A stretch of 64,000 bases of DNA from Polyangiaceae bacterium (lineage in GTDB: Bacteria > Myxococcota_A > Polyangia > Polyangiales > Polyangiaceae), in NCBI GenBank assembly GCA_016715885.1, contig JADJXL010000018.1:496001-560000 (forward strand). Direction: 5' to 3'. Within the stretch, counting starts at the first letter, position 1; every line of letters starts with the position of its first letter. The notes below the pieces were generated by a model. The model saw only the letters and a program-made list of their open reading frames with translations, was not told where the DNA came from and made no database searches. Shown here piece by piece: positions 40,596 through 49,705 of this stretch. The translations under genes were made by a program, and so were the position numbers.

Positions 40596-41296
40596 ACTGC
40601 AGCACTCCGGCGACGTTTGCGGTAAGCGTCGAGATCCGCTGGGGAATCATCGTTCTTCTTGACCGACGATTCGTTGATGATGCCAATGGCGATTGCGTGA
40701 TCACGCAACTTGCTTTGAAGCATTTTGCGCCCGCGATGTAGGCGCGACATGACCGTTCCAATCGGACAGCCCATGGCGTCGGCAATCTCCTTGTAAGATA
40801 GCTCTTCGATGTCCGAGAGCACGACCGCGATGCGGAATTCGGGCGGAAGCTCGTCGAGCGCCCGACCAACCTCCGCTTCGACCAGAGGCGCAAGCGCCGC
40901 GGTTTCCGGATCCCGCATTCCTCGCAGCGTCGTGGCTCCCACCCAGCCCTCCGTGAGCGAATCCGCATCAGGACCATCGATCAAGTCACGTTCGAGTCCC
41001 CCGCGGCGATAGCGGTTGATGAACGTGTTGGTCATGATGCGAAGCAGCCACGCCTTCAAGTTCGACCCAGGCTCGAACTGGTCACGTGCACGCATGGCTT
41101 TGACGATGGTGTCTTGGACGAGGTCCTCGGCTTCCGTCGTGCTTCGAGTCATGCGGCAACTGACGGTGTAGAGCGTGTCGAGATGGCCGAGCATCTCGAC
41201 CTCGAACGCGTCTACGTCGGCCGACTTGCGCCGTCCGGAGGTCAAGCTCAACTCCTGTGCGACAGAAGAAGGCTTCTTGCTGAAGAAAAATGCCAT
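40592..41296 (-). CDS. ECF RNA polymerase sigma factor
   Basis: This 234-residue protein has region 2 at about residues 30-105 (LYTVSCRMTRSTTEAEDLVQ, LKAWLLRIMTNTFINRYRR) and region 4 at about 145-200 (LPPEFRIAVVLSDIEELSYK, GCPIGTVMSRLHRGRKML). A short variable tail follows. It is paired with the membrane anti-sigma in a two-gene operon, the standard arrangement for envelope-stress ECF systems; its targets cannot be read here. Confidence 0.93.
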   Translation of the reverse strand: MAFFFSKKPSSVAQELSLTSGRRKSADVDAFEVEMLGHLDTLYTVSCRMTRSTTEAEDLVQDTIVKAMRARDQFEPGSNLKAWLLRIMTNTFINRYRRGGLERDLIDGPDADSLTEGWVGATTLRGMRDPETAALAPLVEAEVGRALDELPPEFRIAVVLSDIEELSYKEIADAMGCPIGTVMSRLHRGRKMLQSKLRDHAIAIGIINESSVKKNDDSPADLDAYRKRRRSAAV

Positions 41297-41326
41297 CGGC
41301 GGCGTGCAACCGTGATCGTCGTCGAA

Positions 41327-42004
41327 CTATTCCCCAGGCTGGTCGTTTGATTGCTGCTCAGGTGCCGACGGCGCTTCCGACCCGCTCAGCTTCTGCACGG
41401 CCGCTTCGAGTTCTTCGACGCGACGCGACAATCGCTCCACCTCGGATTGAAGATCTCGGAAGGGGTTCATCGCCGGCAGAATCTGCCGAATGCGCTCGTC
41501 CACGGCATGTTGCCAGTGATCGAGCGTTTGCTTGGAGCTTTCGACGATTTCCGTAATGCGCGCTTTTGCACCTTGTGTCGGTTTTTCCGCTTCGGGAGCT
41601 GCCACTGCTGCCGCGGGCGGCTCTGGTTGCTGCTCAACCGATTCCGTCGCTGCCGCTTCTTCACCCGCTCCCGGAATCAGCCGTCCGATCGGGCCCTCGC
41701 GAAGCTGGTTCAAAAGCCTTTCGCCACGCTCTTGGATCAAGTCACGCAGGGTCCCGAGCGGCACGCTGCGCGGCTGGCTCTTCAGGTCCTCGGAGATGAT
41801 CAAGGCCAGCGTGACCTCGGTTTTGTCCTCTTTGGTGGCGTTGTCGATGATTTGGACCTCTTCGCCGGCCCGAACCATCTCGCCAATTTGCTGAAGGGTT
41901 ACGTAACGACTGTCCTTCGTGTCGTACAATTTACGGTTGGAGTACCGCTTGATGACGCGTCGTGGCGTTGCAGTGGTTCCCGTGGTCTCCTTCGCCGTAT
42001 CCAT
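41327..42004 (-). CDS. phaR: PHA/PHB accumulation regulator PhaR
   Basis: The protein is about 225 residues from the ATG at 42004; the frame is open to 42820 but antisense to the ABC gene. The PhaR DNA/PHB-binding domain (about 15-80) reads RVIKRYSNRKLYDTKDSRYV then TLQQIGEMVRAGEEVQIIDN. The C-terminal half is Glu/Ala/Pro-rich with a coiled-coil (FRDLQSEVERLSRRVEELEA). PhaR represses phasin and PHA genes until granules form and titrate it. It probably governs the phaC cluster 35 kb away. Confidence 0.92.
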   Translation of the reverse strand: MDTAKETTGTTATPRRVIKRYSNRKLYDTKDSRYVTLQQIGEMVRAGEEVQIIDNATKEDKTEVTLALIISEDLKSQPRSVPLGTLRDLIQERGERLLNQLREGPIGRLIPGAGEEAAATESVEQQPEPPAAAVAAPEAEKPTQGAKARITEIVESSKQTLDHWQHAVDERIRQILPAMNPFRDLQSEVERLSRRVEELEAAVQKLSGSEAPSAPEQQSNDQPGE

Positions 42005-42157
42005 GACGTCCCTTTCGCAGCTTGGCTGGATTGGACCACCAGTGGCGGACTTGCGCAAGGTGCAGTCGTCGCCAATCGTGCATGGGGTTTGGGGCGCAGG
42101 GCGCCCAAGGCGACTCGAGGCCCCAAATGCTCCAACTGGAGTTGCGATAGGAAATGC

Positions 42158-42967
42158 ATGAACGCCTTCGAACTGCGTGGGGTGTCCGCAGGTTATGGCA
42201 GTGGGCAAAAAGCCCTCGAAAACATCGATCTCGAGGTGAGAAAGGGCGAAATTTGTGCCGTTCTCGGACCCAACGGAGCGGGTAAGTCGACGCTCGTCAA
42301 AGTGGTCTCCGGTGCGCTTGCACCCGATCGTGGCGCGGTGTTCGTGCTTGGTGAGCCGCTGTCGCGAGATCGCCGTGACATAGCCCAAAAAATCGCGGTT
42401 GTTCCGCAAGTGTCCGAAGCCGCGGCGGGTTTTTCCGTGCGCGAGGTCGTCATGATGGGGCGGGCGCCTTACCAAGGCGCATGGATGCGTGCGTCGGAGC
42501 GAGACGAACAAGCGGTGGCACGAGCGCTCGCAGCGTGTGAGCTCGATTCGCTTGCGAATAGGAGCGTCACGGCGTTGTCTGGAGGCGAGCAGCAGCGCGT
42601 GGCGATTGCACGTGCGCTTGCACAAGAAGCGCCGATTCTGCTGCTCGACGAGGCAAACGCGCACCTCGACGTGCGCCACTTCATCGCGGTGAACGAGCTG
42701 GTGCGGCGCGAAGTACAGGACCGACAGCTCGCGTGCGTGATGGTTTTGCACGACCTGAACGCGGCCGCGCAATACGCCGATCGCATCGCTCTCTTGAAGA
42801 CCGGACGACTCGTGGCGCACGGGTCGATCGAAGAAGTGATGACGTACCGTCGCCTCAAAGAAGTGTTCGAGGCGGAGCTCTACGTTGGGGTGAACGAGCT
42901 CGACAATGCCCGGTATTTCCTACCTGTTCGCCCGCAAGTTGGCCCATTTCCTCGGCGCGATCGATAA
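42158..42967 (+). CDS. FecE/BtuD-type ABC transporter ATP-binding protein
   Basis: The protein is about 269 residues. Walker A is GPNGAGKST (about 36-44), the signature LSGGEQQRVAIARALAQ, Walker B ILLLDEANAHLD and the H-loop MVLHDLNAAAQYADRIAL. The sequence is closest to importers of iron-siderophores, haem or cobalamin. No permease or binding protein is adjacent; the next gene, 9 bases downstream, is a PDZ-NuoH-like membrane protein. The partner may be elsewhere, or the pair may form an unusual complex. Confidence 0.9.
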   Translation: MNAFELRGVSAGYGSGQKALENIDLEVRKGEICAVLGPNGAGKSTLVKVVSGALAPDRGAVFVLGEPLSRDRRDIAQKIAVVPQVSEAAAGFSVREVVMMGRAPYQGAWMRASERDEQAVARALAACELDSLANRSVTALSGGEQQRVAIARALAQEAPILLLDEANAHLDVRHFIAVNELVRREVQDRQLACVMVLHDLNAAAQYADRIALLKTGRLVAHGSIEEVMTYRRLKEVFEAELYVGVNELDNARYFLPVRPQVGPFPRRDR

Positions 42968-42976
42968 GCGGAAGTC

Positions 42977-44947
42977 ATGGCCGGACTCGCCGGAATCTCG
43001 CGCTCGTGCGGCGCGTTCGTGAAACTCGCGTTGCTCATCGCGCTCGTCGGGGGCTGTCACGCTCGCGATGCAGCGCCTGATCTGCTTCGCGTCGTCGATG
43101 TTGCGCCGAAGGAAATCGAGGTCGGTGATCGGCTCGAGGTGATCGGGACAAACCTGCCCACCGGCGATGCTCGCGAAGCGACGATCACGCTCCACGGCAC
43201 GCTGCACCGGCCCGGTGAAGCACCGATTGCAGATCAAACGATCGTCGTGGGTAAGGCGCGTTTGTCCACGGAGCGCGTGACGGCAAACATCACCGAAGCG
43301 CTCATCGCTCGCGTGTGCGGTCAGGGCGACGATGCATCGCATACGACGTTCCGCGGCGATGTGACGGTGACGCTCGACACGCGGGTCGATGGAGCTTTGC
43401 CCGTCGCAGGGTCGGTCAAGAACGTCACGCTCGATGCTCGCCCCAAAGCTCCTCGCCGCGCCGTTGCGATGGGCCGCGAAGCCGACGGCAAGCGAACGCT
43501 CGAGTTTTTGGGGATCGCCGTATCCGAAGAAGCGTCGACGACGAGCGGGCTCGTGATCGCTGCAGTTCGTCCGGACAGTCCGGCTGCGCGGGCGAAGATC
43601 GGTCCGGGCGACGTCATCACGACCTTCGACGGCGTCACGGTGTCGAGCGTGTCGGACATGATTCCGAGCGGCAGCGAGCGTGAACCCGTCTTGTCCGTGA
43701 GACGCGGTGCCGACGAAGTCATCGCCGTGCCGATCTCGATCGAAAACTTTCACGCCAACGCAACGAATGATCTGCTCGGTGCAGCCATCGTTCTTGGCGT
43801 GTTCGCGGCACTGCTCGTGCTTTTGACGACGCCGCTTTCGGGCTTGCTTGCGTGGTTTGCTCGTCGACTTGCGCTGCGAGCGGTCGTGGTTGGCACGGGC
43901 TCGAGGGCGCGGTCGCTCGGGGCGAACGTGGTTCAGGCGGTGCGTGAAGAGATCACGCAGCAAATTGTCCCGAAAAACGGTGACCCGATCCTGTCGTATT
44001 TTGCGCCGATTCTGTCGTTTGTCGGCGTGTCGGCGACGTTTGTCGTGATGCCGTTCGCTCGTAAGCTCGTTGGGGCGGAGCTCGACGTGGGCATGCTCTT
44101 CCTCATTGCCCTCACGGCGCTCGTGAGCCTGGCGCTCGTGACGGGCGGATCGTTGGCACACGAACGATGGACGTTGCTCCGCGGCTTGCGAGGTGCGTGG
44201 CGAACGCTGGTGCAACAAATTCCAGCGATTGCGGCCATTGCTTGTGCCGTGCTCGCGACCGGGTCGTTGAAGATGGACGACATCGTCGCGGCTCAGGCGG
44301 GGCAGGGTGGTTCGCTGCTCGAGACGGGAGGCTGGCCGTGGCATTGGTTTGTCTTCCGAAACCCAGCGACGTTGGTGCTATTTTTTGCCTGCATGAGTGC
44401 GCTCGTGTCGGCGGATCAAGGTTCTCCGTCGATGCTGGCGGAGGCGGATGCGGGGCCTGGCGCTTCGGAAGCGAAAACGACGACGCGCCGCCTGCTCTAC
44501 TCATTCGGCGAGTGGGCGCATGTGTTCATTGCGTGCGGCATCGTGAGCGCGCTTTTCCTCGGCGGGTGGCAACTGCCGGGTGTGCACTTCGAGGTTGTTC
44601 GCGCAACGCTCGGCGTGCAGCTCGTGTCCGCACTGTTTTTCCTGCTGAAGAGCTGGGCGCTCGTGTTTTTCGTGGTGTGGCTTCGCCAAGCGTTGCCGCG
44701 GCTCGGCAGTCGTGAACGTGCGCGCGTGTCGTTGCGATGGCTCGTCCCCGTGTCGCTCGTTTCGCTTGGCTTGGCTGTTGGTTTCGTTGAAGTGCTTCCG
44801 CTGCTGGGATTGGGGCGGAACGCGGGGCTCGTGATCGGTGCGGTCACGTTTGTCGCGTGGTCTCTCGGCACGTGGATCCTTGCATGGCGCGTGAAGATCG
44901 AAGCTTCCGAGCCGCGGACTGTGCTCCACTTGAATCCGATCATTTGA
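42977..44947 (+). CDS. PDZ domain fused to a NuoH-like membrane domain
   Basis: The N-terminus of this 656-residue protein is a signal/lipobox (IALVGGC, Cys27). A TIG/Ig-like segment (about 35-150: VVDVAPKEIEVGDRLEVIGT) and a PDZ domain (about 165-250: EFLGIAVSEE, VRPDSPAARAKIGPGDVI) follow. About eight membrane segments begin near residue 255. Their sequence follows complex I subunit NuoH: LLRGLRGAWRTLVQQIP, a CAVLATGSLKMDDIVAAQAG segment, FGEWAHVFIACGIVSALFLG and FLLKSWALVFFVVWLRQALP. The quinone-site motif of NuoH (E-T-N-R-x-P-F-D-L-P-E-A-E) is replaced by SADQGSPSMLAEA. No other complex I gene is near. Confidence 0.75.
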   Translation: MAGLAGISRSCGAFVKLALLIALVGGCHARDAAPDLLRVVDVAPKEIEVGDRLEVIGTNLPTGDAREATITLHGTLHRPGEAPIADQTIVVGKARLSTERVTANITEALIARVCGQGDDASHTTFRGDVTVTLDTRVDGALPVAGSVKNVTLDARPKAPRRAVAMGREADGKRTLEFLGIAVSEEASTTSGLVIAAVRPDSPAARAKIGPGDVITTFDGVTVSSVSDMIPSGSEREPVLSVRRGADEVIAVPISIENFHANATNDLLGAAIVLGVFAALLVLLTTPLSGLLAWFARRLALRAVVVGTGSRARSLGANVVQAVREEITQQIVPKNGDPILSYFAPILSFVGVSATFVVMPFARKLVGAELDVGMLFLIALTALVSLALVTGGSLAHERWTLLRGLRGAWRTLVQQIPAIAAIACAVLATGSLKMDDIVAAQAGQGGSLLETGGWPWHWFVFRNPATLVLFFACMSALVSADQGSPSMLAEADAGPGASEAKTTTRRLLYSFGEWAHVFIACGIVSALFLGGWQLPGVHFEVVRATLGVQLVSALFFLLKSWALVFFVVWLRQALPRLGSRERARVSLRWLVPVSLVSLGLAVGFVEVLPLLGLGRNAGLVIGAVTFVAWSLGTWILAWRVKIEASEPRTVLHLNPII

Positions 44948-45039
44948 TGTGAGCTAGCCGTTCGGGCCGGATTTCGACGCGCACTCGGATCTCTGCTTTC
45001 TCGGCCTTCGAATGAATCTCGGCCGAGTCGCTGACGATT

Positions 45040-47001
45040 GTGTGCGTCATCCTCTTGGATCGCACTATTCTCGGCACCGTGGGCGCTCCGACCCGACAAG
45101 TTCGGGAGTTCTGCACGGTGTGTGGCTGGCCCCTTCGAGGGTCTCGCTGCGACGCTTGTGGTGAGAACCAAGCGCCGCTCGCGCTCGAAGACTCGATGCG
45201 GAGGTTTACGCCGCAGGAGCACTGGAGTCTCGACGACACGGGGCTCGAGAAGGCGATGGACGCATTTCGACGCGGCGATTTCGCGCGCGCCGTCGGAGCG
45301 TGTCTTGCGACCGAGACGGGTTTTTCTTTGCGAACGATGCAGTTCCCGGAAGGACCCGGTTGGACGCTCACGGGCAAAAATTCCACGGTGTACGTGCTCG
45401 TCGAGCTCGTCCCGATGCAGCTCGTGATCGAGTCTCCCGTCGCCCGGTTGCCGCGTTCGCAGCGGATCGCGACGAAGCGTTTCGCGCTCGAGCTTTGCGA
45501 TGACGATCGTTTGTCGTCGCGCATTTGTCTGCGTGAGGACTTGCTGGTGATGCGGTTCGTCGCGCAGCTCGGTGCCGCTCCGCCAGTATTGGTGCGTCAT
45601 GTCATTCACGAAATGATGACGATGTCCGCACGGTACACGGAGCTTTTCGTGGCAGCGTTCAACGCGCGCAGTCCTGCTCGAAGCGATGGGCGAGGCGGTT
45701 TCGATTCGATGGGCAAGAAGCGGCTGCTCGGTACGCTTCGAGCGGGTGTGCCCAGGACGTCCATCGTGCCGCCACCACCGCCGACGTTGCGACCTGATTT
45801 TTCTGCGCCGCGTGAGGACGAAGTGCCGTCCATTCTCGCGCCCATGTTTGCGGGGGACACGGCGCGCCGTGGATCTCCCGACGAATTGCCGCCGATCTTC
45901 ACACCCCCGTCGATCTTGCGGGACGCTCGACGCGTGCCGTCGCCGCCATCCGAGGAGATGCCGGCGGTGCTAGCGCCGTCGGCTGCATCGCGCGACATCA
46001 AGCGCGCGGCTTCTGCCGATGAGATTCCGGCGATACTGGCTCCGCCGGGGCCGCGCGCCGACGGACCCAAATCCGTGACGTTTGACGACATTCCCGCAAT
46101 CTTGGCGCCGCCCTCCATGCTCGATTCGCCATCGAGCGACGGATGGGACGCGGTGCCAGCAGTGCTCATGCCTCCGGAGTCGATTTCCGTGGGTTCGCGC
46201 GTTGGACCGCCAGCTTCGGTTGCAATGGGCGCTGCGCCATCCGAACGAGAAATGTCACCCAATACCGCGCGTCTCGGAGCCATTCCGGCGGTCATGATGT
46301 CGACGCATGGATCGGCCTCGGCGACTCGCCAGCGCACGGCCATCGGCCTTTCCGATGCGGTTGCACGCCCCATGATGGATCCGGAAACCGAGGTTTCGGG
46401 CCGCAAAATTGCACCGACTACGCCCGCGGACAAACTCTGCGAATTGCTTCACCGCGCGCAGGGGCTTGCGACGGCGCTGAGTTTTGCCGAGCGACAAGCG
46501 ACGACGTTGCTTCTCGTGCGAGCCGTCGTGTACCGCGCCATCTACGAGTTCGGGGAAACGGTACCCGATGCCGTTTCGTATCTGCATCGCACGACGGCTC
46601 CGGCGTTGCGACAGATCTGGTCGAGCACGGCGCCTCCGGACAAGAACGCGCCGATGCCCATGGCCGAGCCGTCGCTGCTTGCGATGGAACGCGTCGTTGC
46701 GCAGCGCGGTCAAATGCCGAAGGAACCGAAGCTCGCGCCGCAGCCGTTCACGACGGCCACCCAAGCTCGCGAACACTTGGCGAAATGCGTCGAAGAGATC
46801 GAGCAGGCGCCGAATGATCCGCCGCTCAGGCACTTTCTCGCGGTCGGCGCACTCAGTGAGCTTCTCGTGCGGGCTCGTTTGCCTTCGCAAACGTCGCAAC
46901 GCATCAAGGACATCGTTGCGCATGCGCAGCGTGAAGTGGCCAAGCCGGCATCGTCGCTCGATCTGATGATGGCGGCGTTGAAGAGGATCATATCCGGATG
47001 A
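45040..47001 (+). CDS. Zinc-ribbon protein with CesT/YbjN-like domain and seven P-A-I/V-L-x-P motifs
   Basis: This protein has 653 residues from a GTG (another GTG at 45079 is equally possible). A zinc ribbon CTVCGWPLRGSRCDACG lies near residue 25. Residues about 60-205 form an alpha/beta domain (VYVLVELVPMQLVIESPVAR, ICLREDLLVMRFVAQLG) that resembles CesT/YbjN-type chaperone folds. Between 45812 and 46300 seven short copies of a motif occur: DEVPSILAP, DELPPIFTP, EEMPAVLAP, DEIPAILAP, DDIPAILAP, DAVPAVLMP, GAIPAVMM. A helical C-terminal domain (about 465-653) follows. Its stop overlaps the next gene. The family is not recognised. Confidence 0.75.
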   Translation: MCVILLDRTILGTVGAPTRQVREFCTVCGWPLRGSRCDACGENQAPLALEDSMRRFTPQEHWSLDDTGLEKAMDAFRRGDFARAVGACLATETGFSLRTMQFPEGPGWTLTGKNSTVYVLVELVPMQLVIESPVARLPRSQRIATKRFALELCDDDRLSSRICLREDLLVMRFVAQLGAAPPVLVRHVIHEMMTMSARYTELFVAAFNARSPARSDGRGGFDSMGKKRLLGTLRAGVPRTSIVPPPPPTLRPDFSAPREDEVPSILAPMFAGDTARRGSPDELPPIFTPPSILRDARRVPSPPSEEMPAVLAPSAASRDIKRAASADEIPAILAPPGPRADGPKSVTFDDIPAILAPPSMLDSPSSDGWDAVPAVLMPPESISVGSRVGPPASVAMGAAPSEREMSPNTARLGAIPAVMMSTHGSASATRQRTAIGLSDAVARPMMDPETEVSGRKIAPTTPADKLCELLHRAQGLATALSFAERQATTLLLVRAVVYRAIYEFGETVPDAVSYLHRTTAPALRQIWSSTAPPDKNAPMPMAEPSLLAMERVVAQRGQMPKEPKLAPQPFTTATQAREHLAKCVEEIEQAPNDPPLRHFLAVGALSELLVRARLPSQTSQRIKDIVAHAQREVAKPASSLDLMMAALKRIISG

Positions 47002-48179
47002 TGCCGCGACACGTTCCGCCTTCGCGCGACCCGCACAGCCCGGCCCCCGTCTCGGGTGACGTTCAAGCTCGGGCTCGTCGATCCGTCGTCGCAGTGCTTG
47101 CTGGTGGATCGGGTGGAACCGGCTTCATCGCGCTCGAAAACGGGCTCGTCGCAACGAGCTGGCGGGCCGTGGGGTTTTACTCCGAGGTGATGCTTCGGTA
47201 CGACGATGGGCGGCGAGCATCTGGGCGTGTCGTCTACGTGAATGCCGAGCGTGACGTCGCGTTCGTGCTGCCTACCAGCACGTCGAGCGCAGCGCGTTTG
47301 TCATTGCGAACCAGTCCGCTCCCGCGCATGGGAGAACAAGTCTCCGTGCTGATCGCTTCGTCGACCGCGCCGCTCATGATGGCCTTCGCTACGGTGTCTT
47401 CCGAGAGCCAAGGCGGCGGCCCGGCGTTGCTCGATCCGGATCTCGCTTCGCGCACGGGGCGCGGTGGGTGCCCGGTCATCGATGCCGTCGGAAACGTCAT
47501 CGGCCTGATCACTGCAGGTCCACATGCTGGGCGTGGGGTGAACGAGCGATCCTGTCGCCTTCTGCCGGTTGGGTTCTTCGCGCGCGACATGCGGCCGCTC
47601 GACGTTCCGGCTTCCGACATCGGTGATCGACCGCTCGTTTATCGCTGTCTCACGTGTTCCGAGCCGTTCGCGGCCGAGCACGATCGCTGCCAGTCGTGTG
47701 GAGCTCTGCTGCCGCACGTCTACGAAGTGCCTCCGCACGCGATGAGCGCAGAGCGCGTCGTTCGCGATGCTCTCGCCACGCTCGAGATCGTCTCCAACCG
47801 AGTGCGCATTGGCCCGCGTGCATGGCGCGTCATGCATAAAGCTCCAGGCACCGACGGGCCTCCTACCGAGGTGCTCCTACGCATCGACGACGCAGCGCTG
47901 TTGATCATCTTGCGCGTCGCGGTCGTGCGTCTTCCGGCAGCAAATCACGAGTCTTTCTACCGCTTGCTGCTCACGGCCAACGATATCTCCACCGGTCCGT
48001 GCAAGCTCTCGCTCTCCGGAGACACGGTCATGCTGTCGTTCTCCGAGCCGGTCTTCGCTTTCGCCAGCGAACACGACGTCGCCGCGCTCTTTCACGAAAT
48101 CGTTCTTCTTGCCGATCAGTACCGCTCGGTGTTGTCGGATCACTTCGGCGCTGAACCAATTCGAGAAGGCAACGCGTAA
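46998..48179 (+). CDS. Degenerate trypsin-fold protein with zinc ribbon and CesT/YbjN-like C-terminus
   Basis: This protein has 393 residues. Residues about 25-195 follow a DegP/trypsin-like pattern: GTGFIALENGLVATSWRAVG, NAERDVAFVLPTS, GRGGCPVIDAVGNVIGLITA. The catalytic His position reads W/R, and the G-N-S-G-G-P motif reads GRGGCP, so two of three catalytic residues are missing. A zinc ribbon (YRCLTCSEPF..CQSCGALLP, about 215-240) and a CesT/YbjN-like domain (about 290-385) follow. It overlaps the upstream zinc-ribbon gene by 4 bases. The pair share a ribbon plus chaperone-like domain and probably act together; function unknown. Confidence 0.75.
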   Translation: MMPRHVPPSRDPHSPAPVSGDVQARARRSVVAVLAGGSGGTGFIALENGLVATSWRAVGFYSEVMLRYDDGRRASGRVVYVNAERDVAFVLPTSTSSAARLSLRTSPLPRMGEQVSVLIASSTAPLMMAFATVSSESQGGGPALLDPDLASRTGRGGCPVIDAVGNVIGLITAGPHAGRGVNERSCRLLPVGFFARDMRPLDVPASDIGDRPLVYRCLTCSEPFAAEHDRCQSCGALLPHVYEVPPHAMSAERVVRDALATLEIVSNRVRIGPRAWRVMHKAPGTDGPPTEVLLRIDDAALLIILRVAVVRLPAANHESFYRLLLTANDISTGPCKLSLSGDTVMLSFSEPVFAFASEHDVAALFHEIVLLADQYRSVLSDHFGAEPIREGNA

Positions 48180-48225
48180 GCGCGCCAGTCACGTAGGGTT
48201 TGTCCGATCGCCCAGTGATGAGCGC

Positions 48226-49092
48226 TCAGGCTGTCTTCGGGTCGCGCACGCGCCCGAGCACGCGGACGATTCCCGCGATGTTCCAGAAGGAAAAACCCAT
48301 GAAGAGCACGACCAGTGCGACGGCCCAGCGAGATGCTCGGGGCGAGCTGCCATCGATGAGGACCCACGCGTCGTCCGGTACTTGGATTTCCGTTTGAGCT
48401 TGAACGGATTCGGGCAAACGCGCGTGACGAATGCCCGACTTCTTGAACGGAACGAGCCGCCCGGCGAAATTCGTCGGCGGGACGAACCTCGGACCTTCGA
48501 ACCCTTCCGGCACACGAATTTCCACCCAAATTTTGCTATTGCCAGCGATGGGCGCGAGCCGGAACGAATCGCCTTCGGCCGCGCGTCCGTAACGAATGGC
48601 CCCCGCCGTTCCCAAGAGCCCCGACGCTCGCACGTAACGGTTGTCCAGGTCCGCCGTTGGCGACAGCGTTGCAAGATCCGCGACGTCCGCCAGTTGTCCC
48701 GGCGTCAGCGCGTATCGTGCTTCCCCGAGCAGCATGAGCGCCATCCATCCAGCGGCGACCGCGGTCAGCGCCATCATCAGGACGGTGACGGTGCGTTCGC
48801 CTTTGGGCGGCGCGGGAAGCGCGACCAGATCCGGATCCTGACCTGCTGCATCGAGCTGCGGCGAGTGCGGAGCGGTCAGGGTAGGCGAGGGATCGCGAGG
48901 CACAGCCAAGTCGAGTGTTCGCTCGGACAAACCGAGCGGTGAGGGGTTTGGGCCTTGACAAGTGGCCGCCGGACGAGCCGCGGCCCATGAAATTCGAGCG
49001 TCGGGCACGAGTATACCCGACCGACAGTCGCCGGCGCGCTTGGTTCCGCTTTTCTGCGGTGAATTTTCGCTCGCGGCCCAAGGCCCGCCCAT
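48226..49092 (-). CDS. Membrane protein of unknown function, two TM segments
   Basis: The frame runs from the ATG at 49092, but the first 50 or so residues are atypical; a TTG at 48930 or a GTG shortly after may be the true start. One hydrophobic helix (TVLMMALTAVAAGWMALMLL) and a C-terminal one (WAVALVVLFMGFSFWNIAGI) flank an extracytoplasmic domain of about 120 residues containing YALTPGQLADVADLATLSP, IWVEIRVPEGFEGPRFVPP and WVLIDGSSPRASRWA. The family is not recognised. The 45-base gap to the converging pseudo-protease gene has one GGACAAAC-family octamer. Confidence 0.65.
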   Translation of the reverse strand: MGGPWAASENSPQKSGTKRAGDCRSGILVPDARISWAAARPAATCQGPNPSPLGLSERTLDLAVPRDPSPTLTAPHSPQLDAAGQDPDLVALPAPPKGERTVTVLMMALTAVAAGWMALMLLGEARYALTPGQLADVADLATLSPTADLDNRYVRASGLLGTAGAIRYGRAAEGDSFRLAPIAGNSKIWVEIRVPEGFEGPRFVPPTNFAGRLVPFKKSGIRHARLPESVQAQTEIQVPDDAWVLIDGSSPRASRWAVALVVLFMGFSFWNIAGIVRVLGRVRDPKTA

Positions 49093-49153
49093 TCGTCGTC
49101 TCGAGCGGTCGATCTCTTGCCCTCGGCGCTTGGCTTTTCTAGCCTACGCGCGG

Positions 49154-49705
49154 ATGTCATCGACCGCGAAGAAGCCCTCCTCCGTCGTCTGCCCCTCGTG
49201 CGGCGTGACCAACTCGCCGGTGTCGCCGAGCCGCCGCTGCAATTCGTGCGGTTCGGCGATGGATGTGCACCGTTCGAGTCGCTCCGGCGTCGACGAATAC
49301 GGTCGGCGAGGCAGCGATGGATTCAGCATCGTCTGGTGCGGTATCGCGCTGCTCGTGCAGGTGGTGCTGACGGCGGCGATCGTCGTTGGCCTGCCGATGG
49401 TCGTATCGAAACTCGACTTCGAGGGTCGTTACGGAATGATGATCGCGCTTCCCGTCTGGTTTGTCGGAGGCGTACTCCTCGGCATGATTTCTCCGGGCAA
49501 ACGCGTGCTCGAACCGGTCATCGCGACGCTTCTCGTTGCAGGTCCCACGGTTTGGCATCTGATGCGCACGCAAACGGTGCGCACTCTGCCGCTGTTCATG
49601 TACGTCATCCTCGCGTTCATCGGCATCTTGTTCACGATGATCGGTTCGTACCTTGGTGAGCGAATTCAGATGGGTCCGCCGCCGAAGCGTGCAGGCGCGG
49701 ATTGA
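49154..49705 (+). CDS. Zinc-ribbon membrane protein
   Basis: The protein is 183 residues from the ATG at 49154. A zinc ribbon (VCPSCGVTNSP..RRCNSCGSAMD) at about 12-35 is followed by four hydrophobic segments (about 60-80, 92-110, 118-135, 145-165). The N-terminal ribbon should be cytoplasmic. It is the third zinc-ribbon protein in 10 kb. The next gene starts with a TTG overlapping its TGA. No function is recognised. Confidence 0.7.
   Translation: MSSTAKKPSSVVCPSCGVTNSPVSPSRRCNSCGSAMDVHRSSRSGVDEYGRRGSDGFSIVWCGIALLVQVVLTAAIVVGLPMVVSKLDFEGRYGMMIALPVWFVGGVLLGMISPGKRVLEPVIATLLVAGPTVWHLMRTQTVRTLPLFMYVILAFIGILFTMIGSYLGERIQMGPPPKRAGAD

Noticed and set aside
41327..42820. A 497-codon form of PhaR
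   Set aside because: The upstream 270 codons are antisense to the ABC ATPase; PhaR begins at 42004 with a ribosome site.
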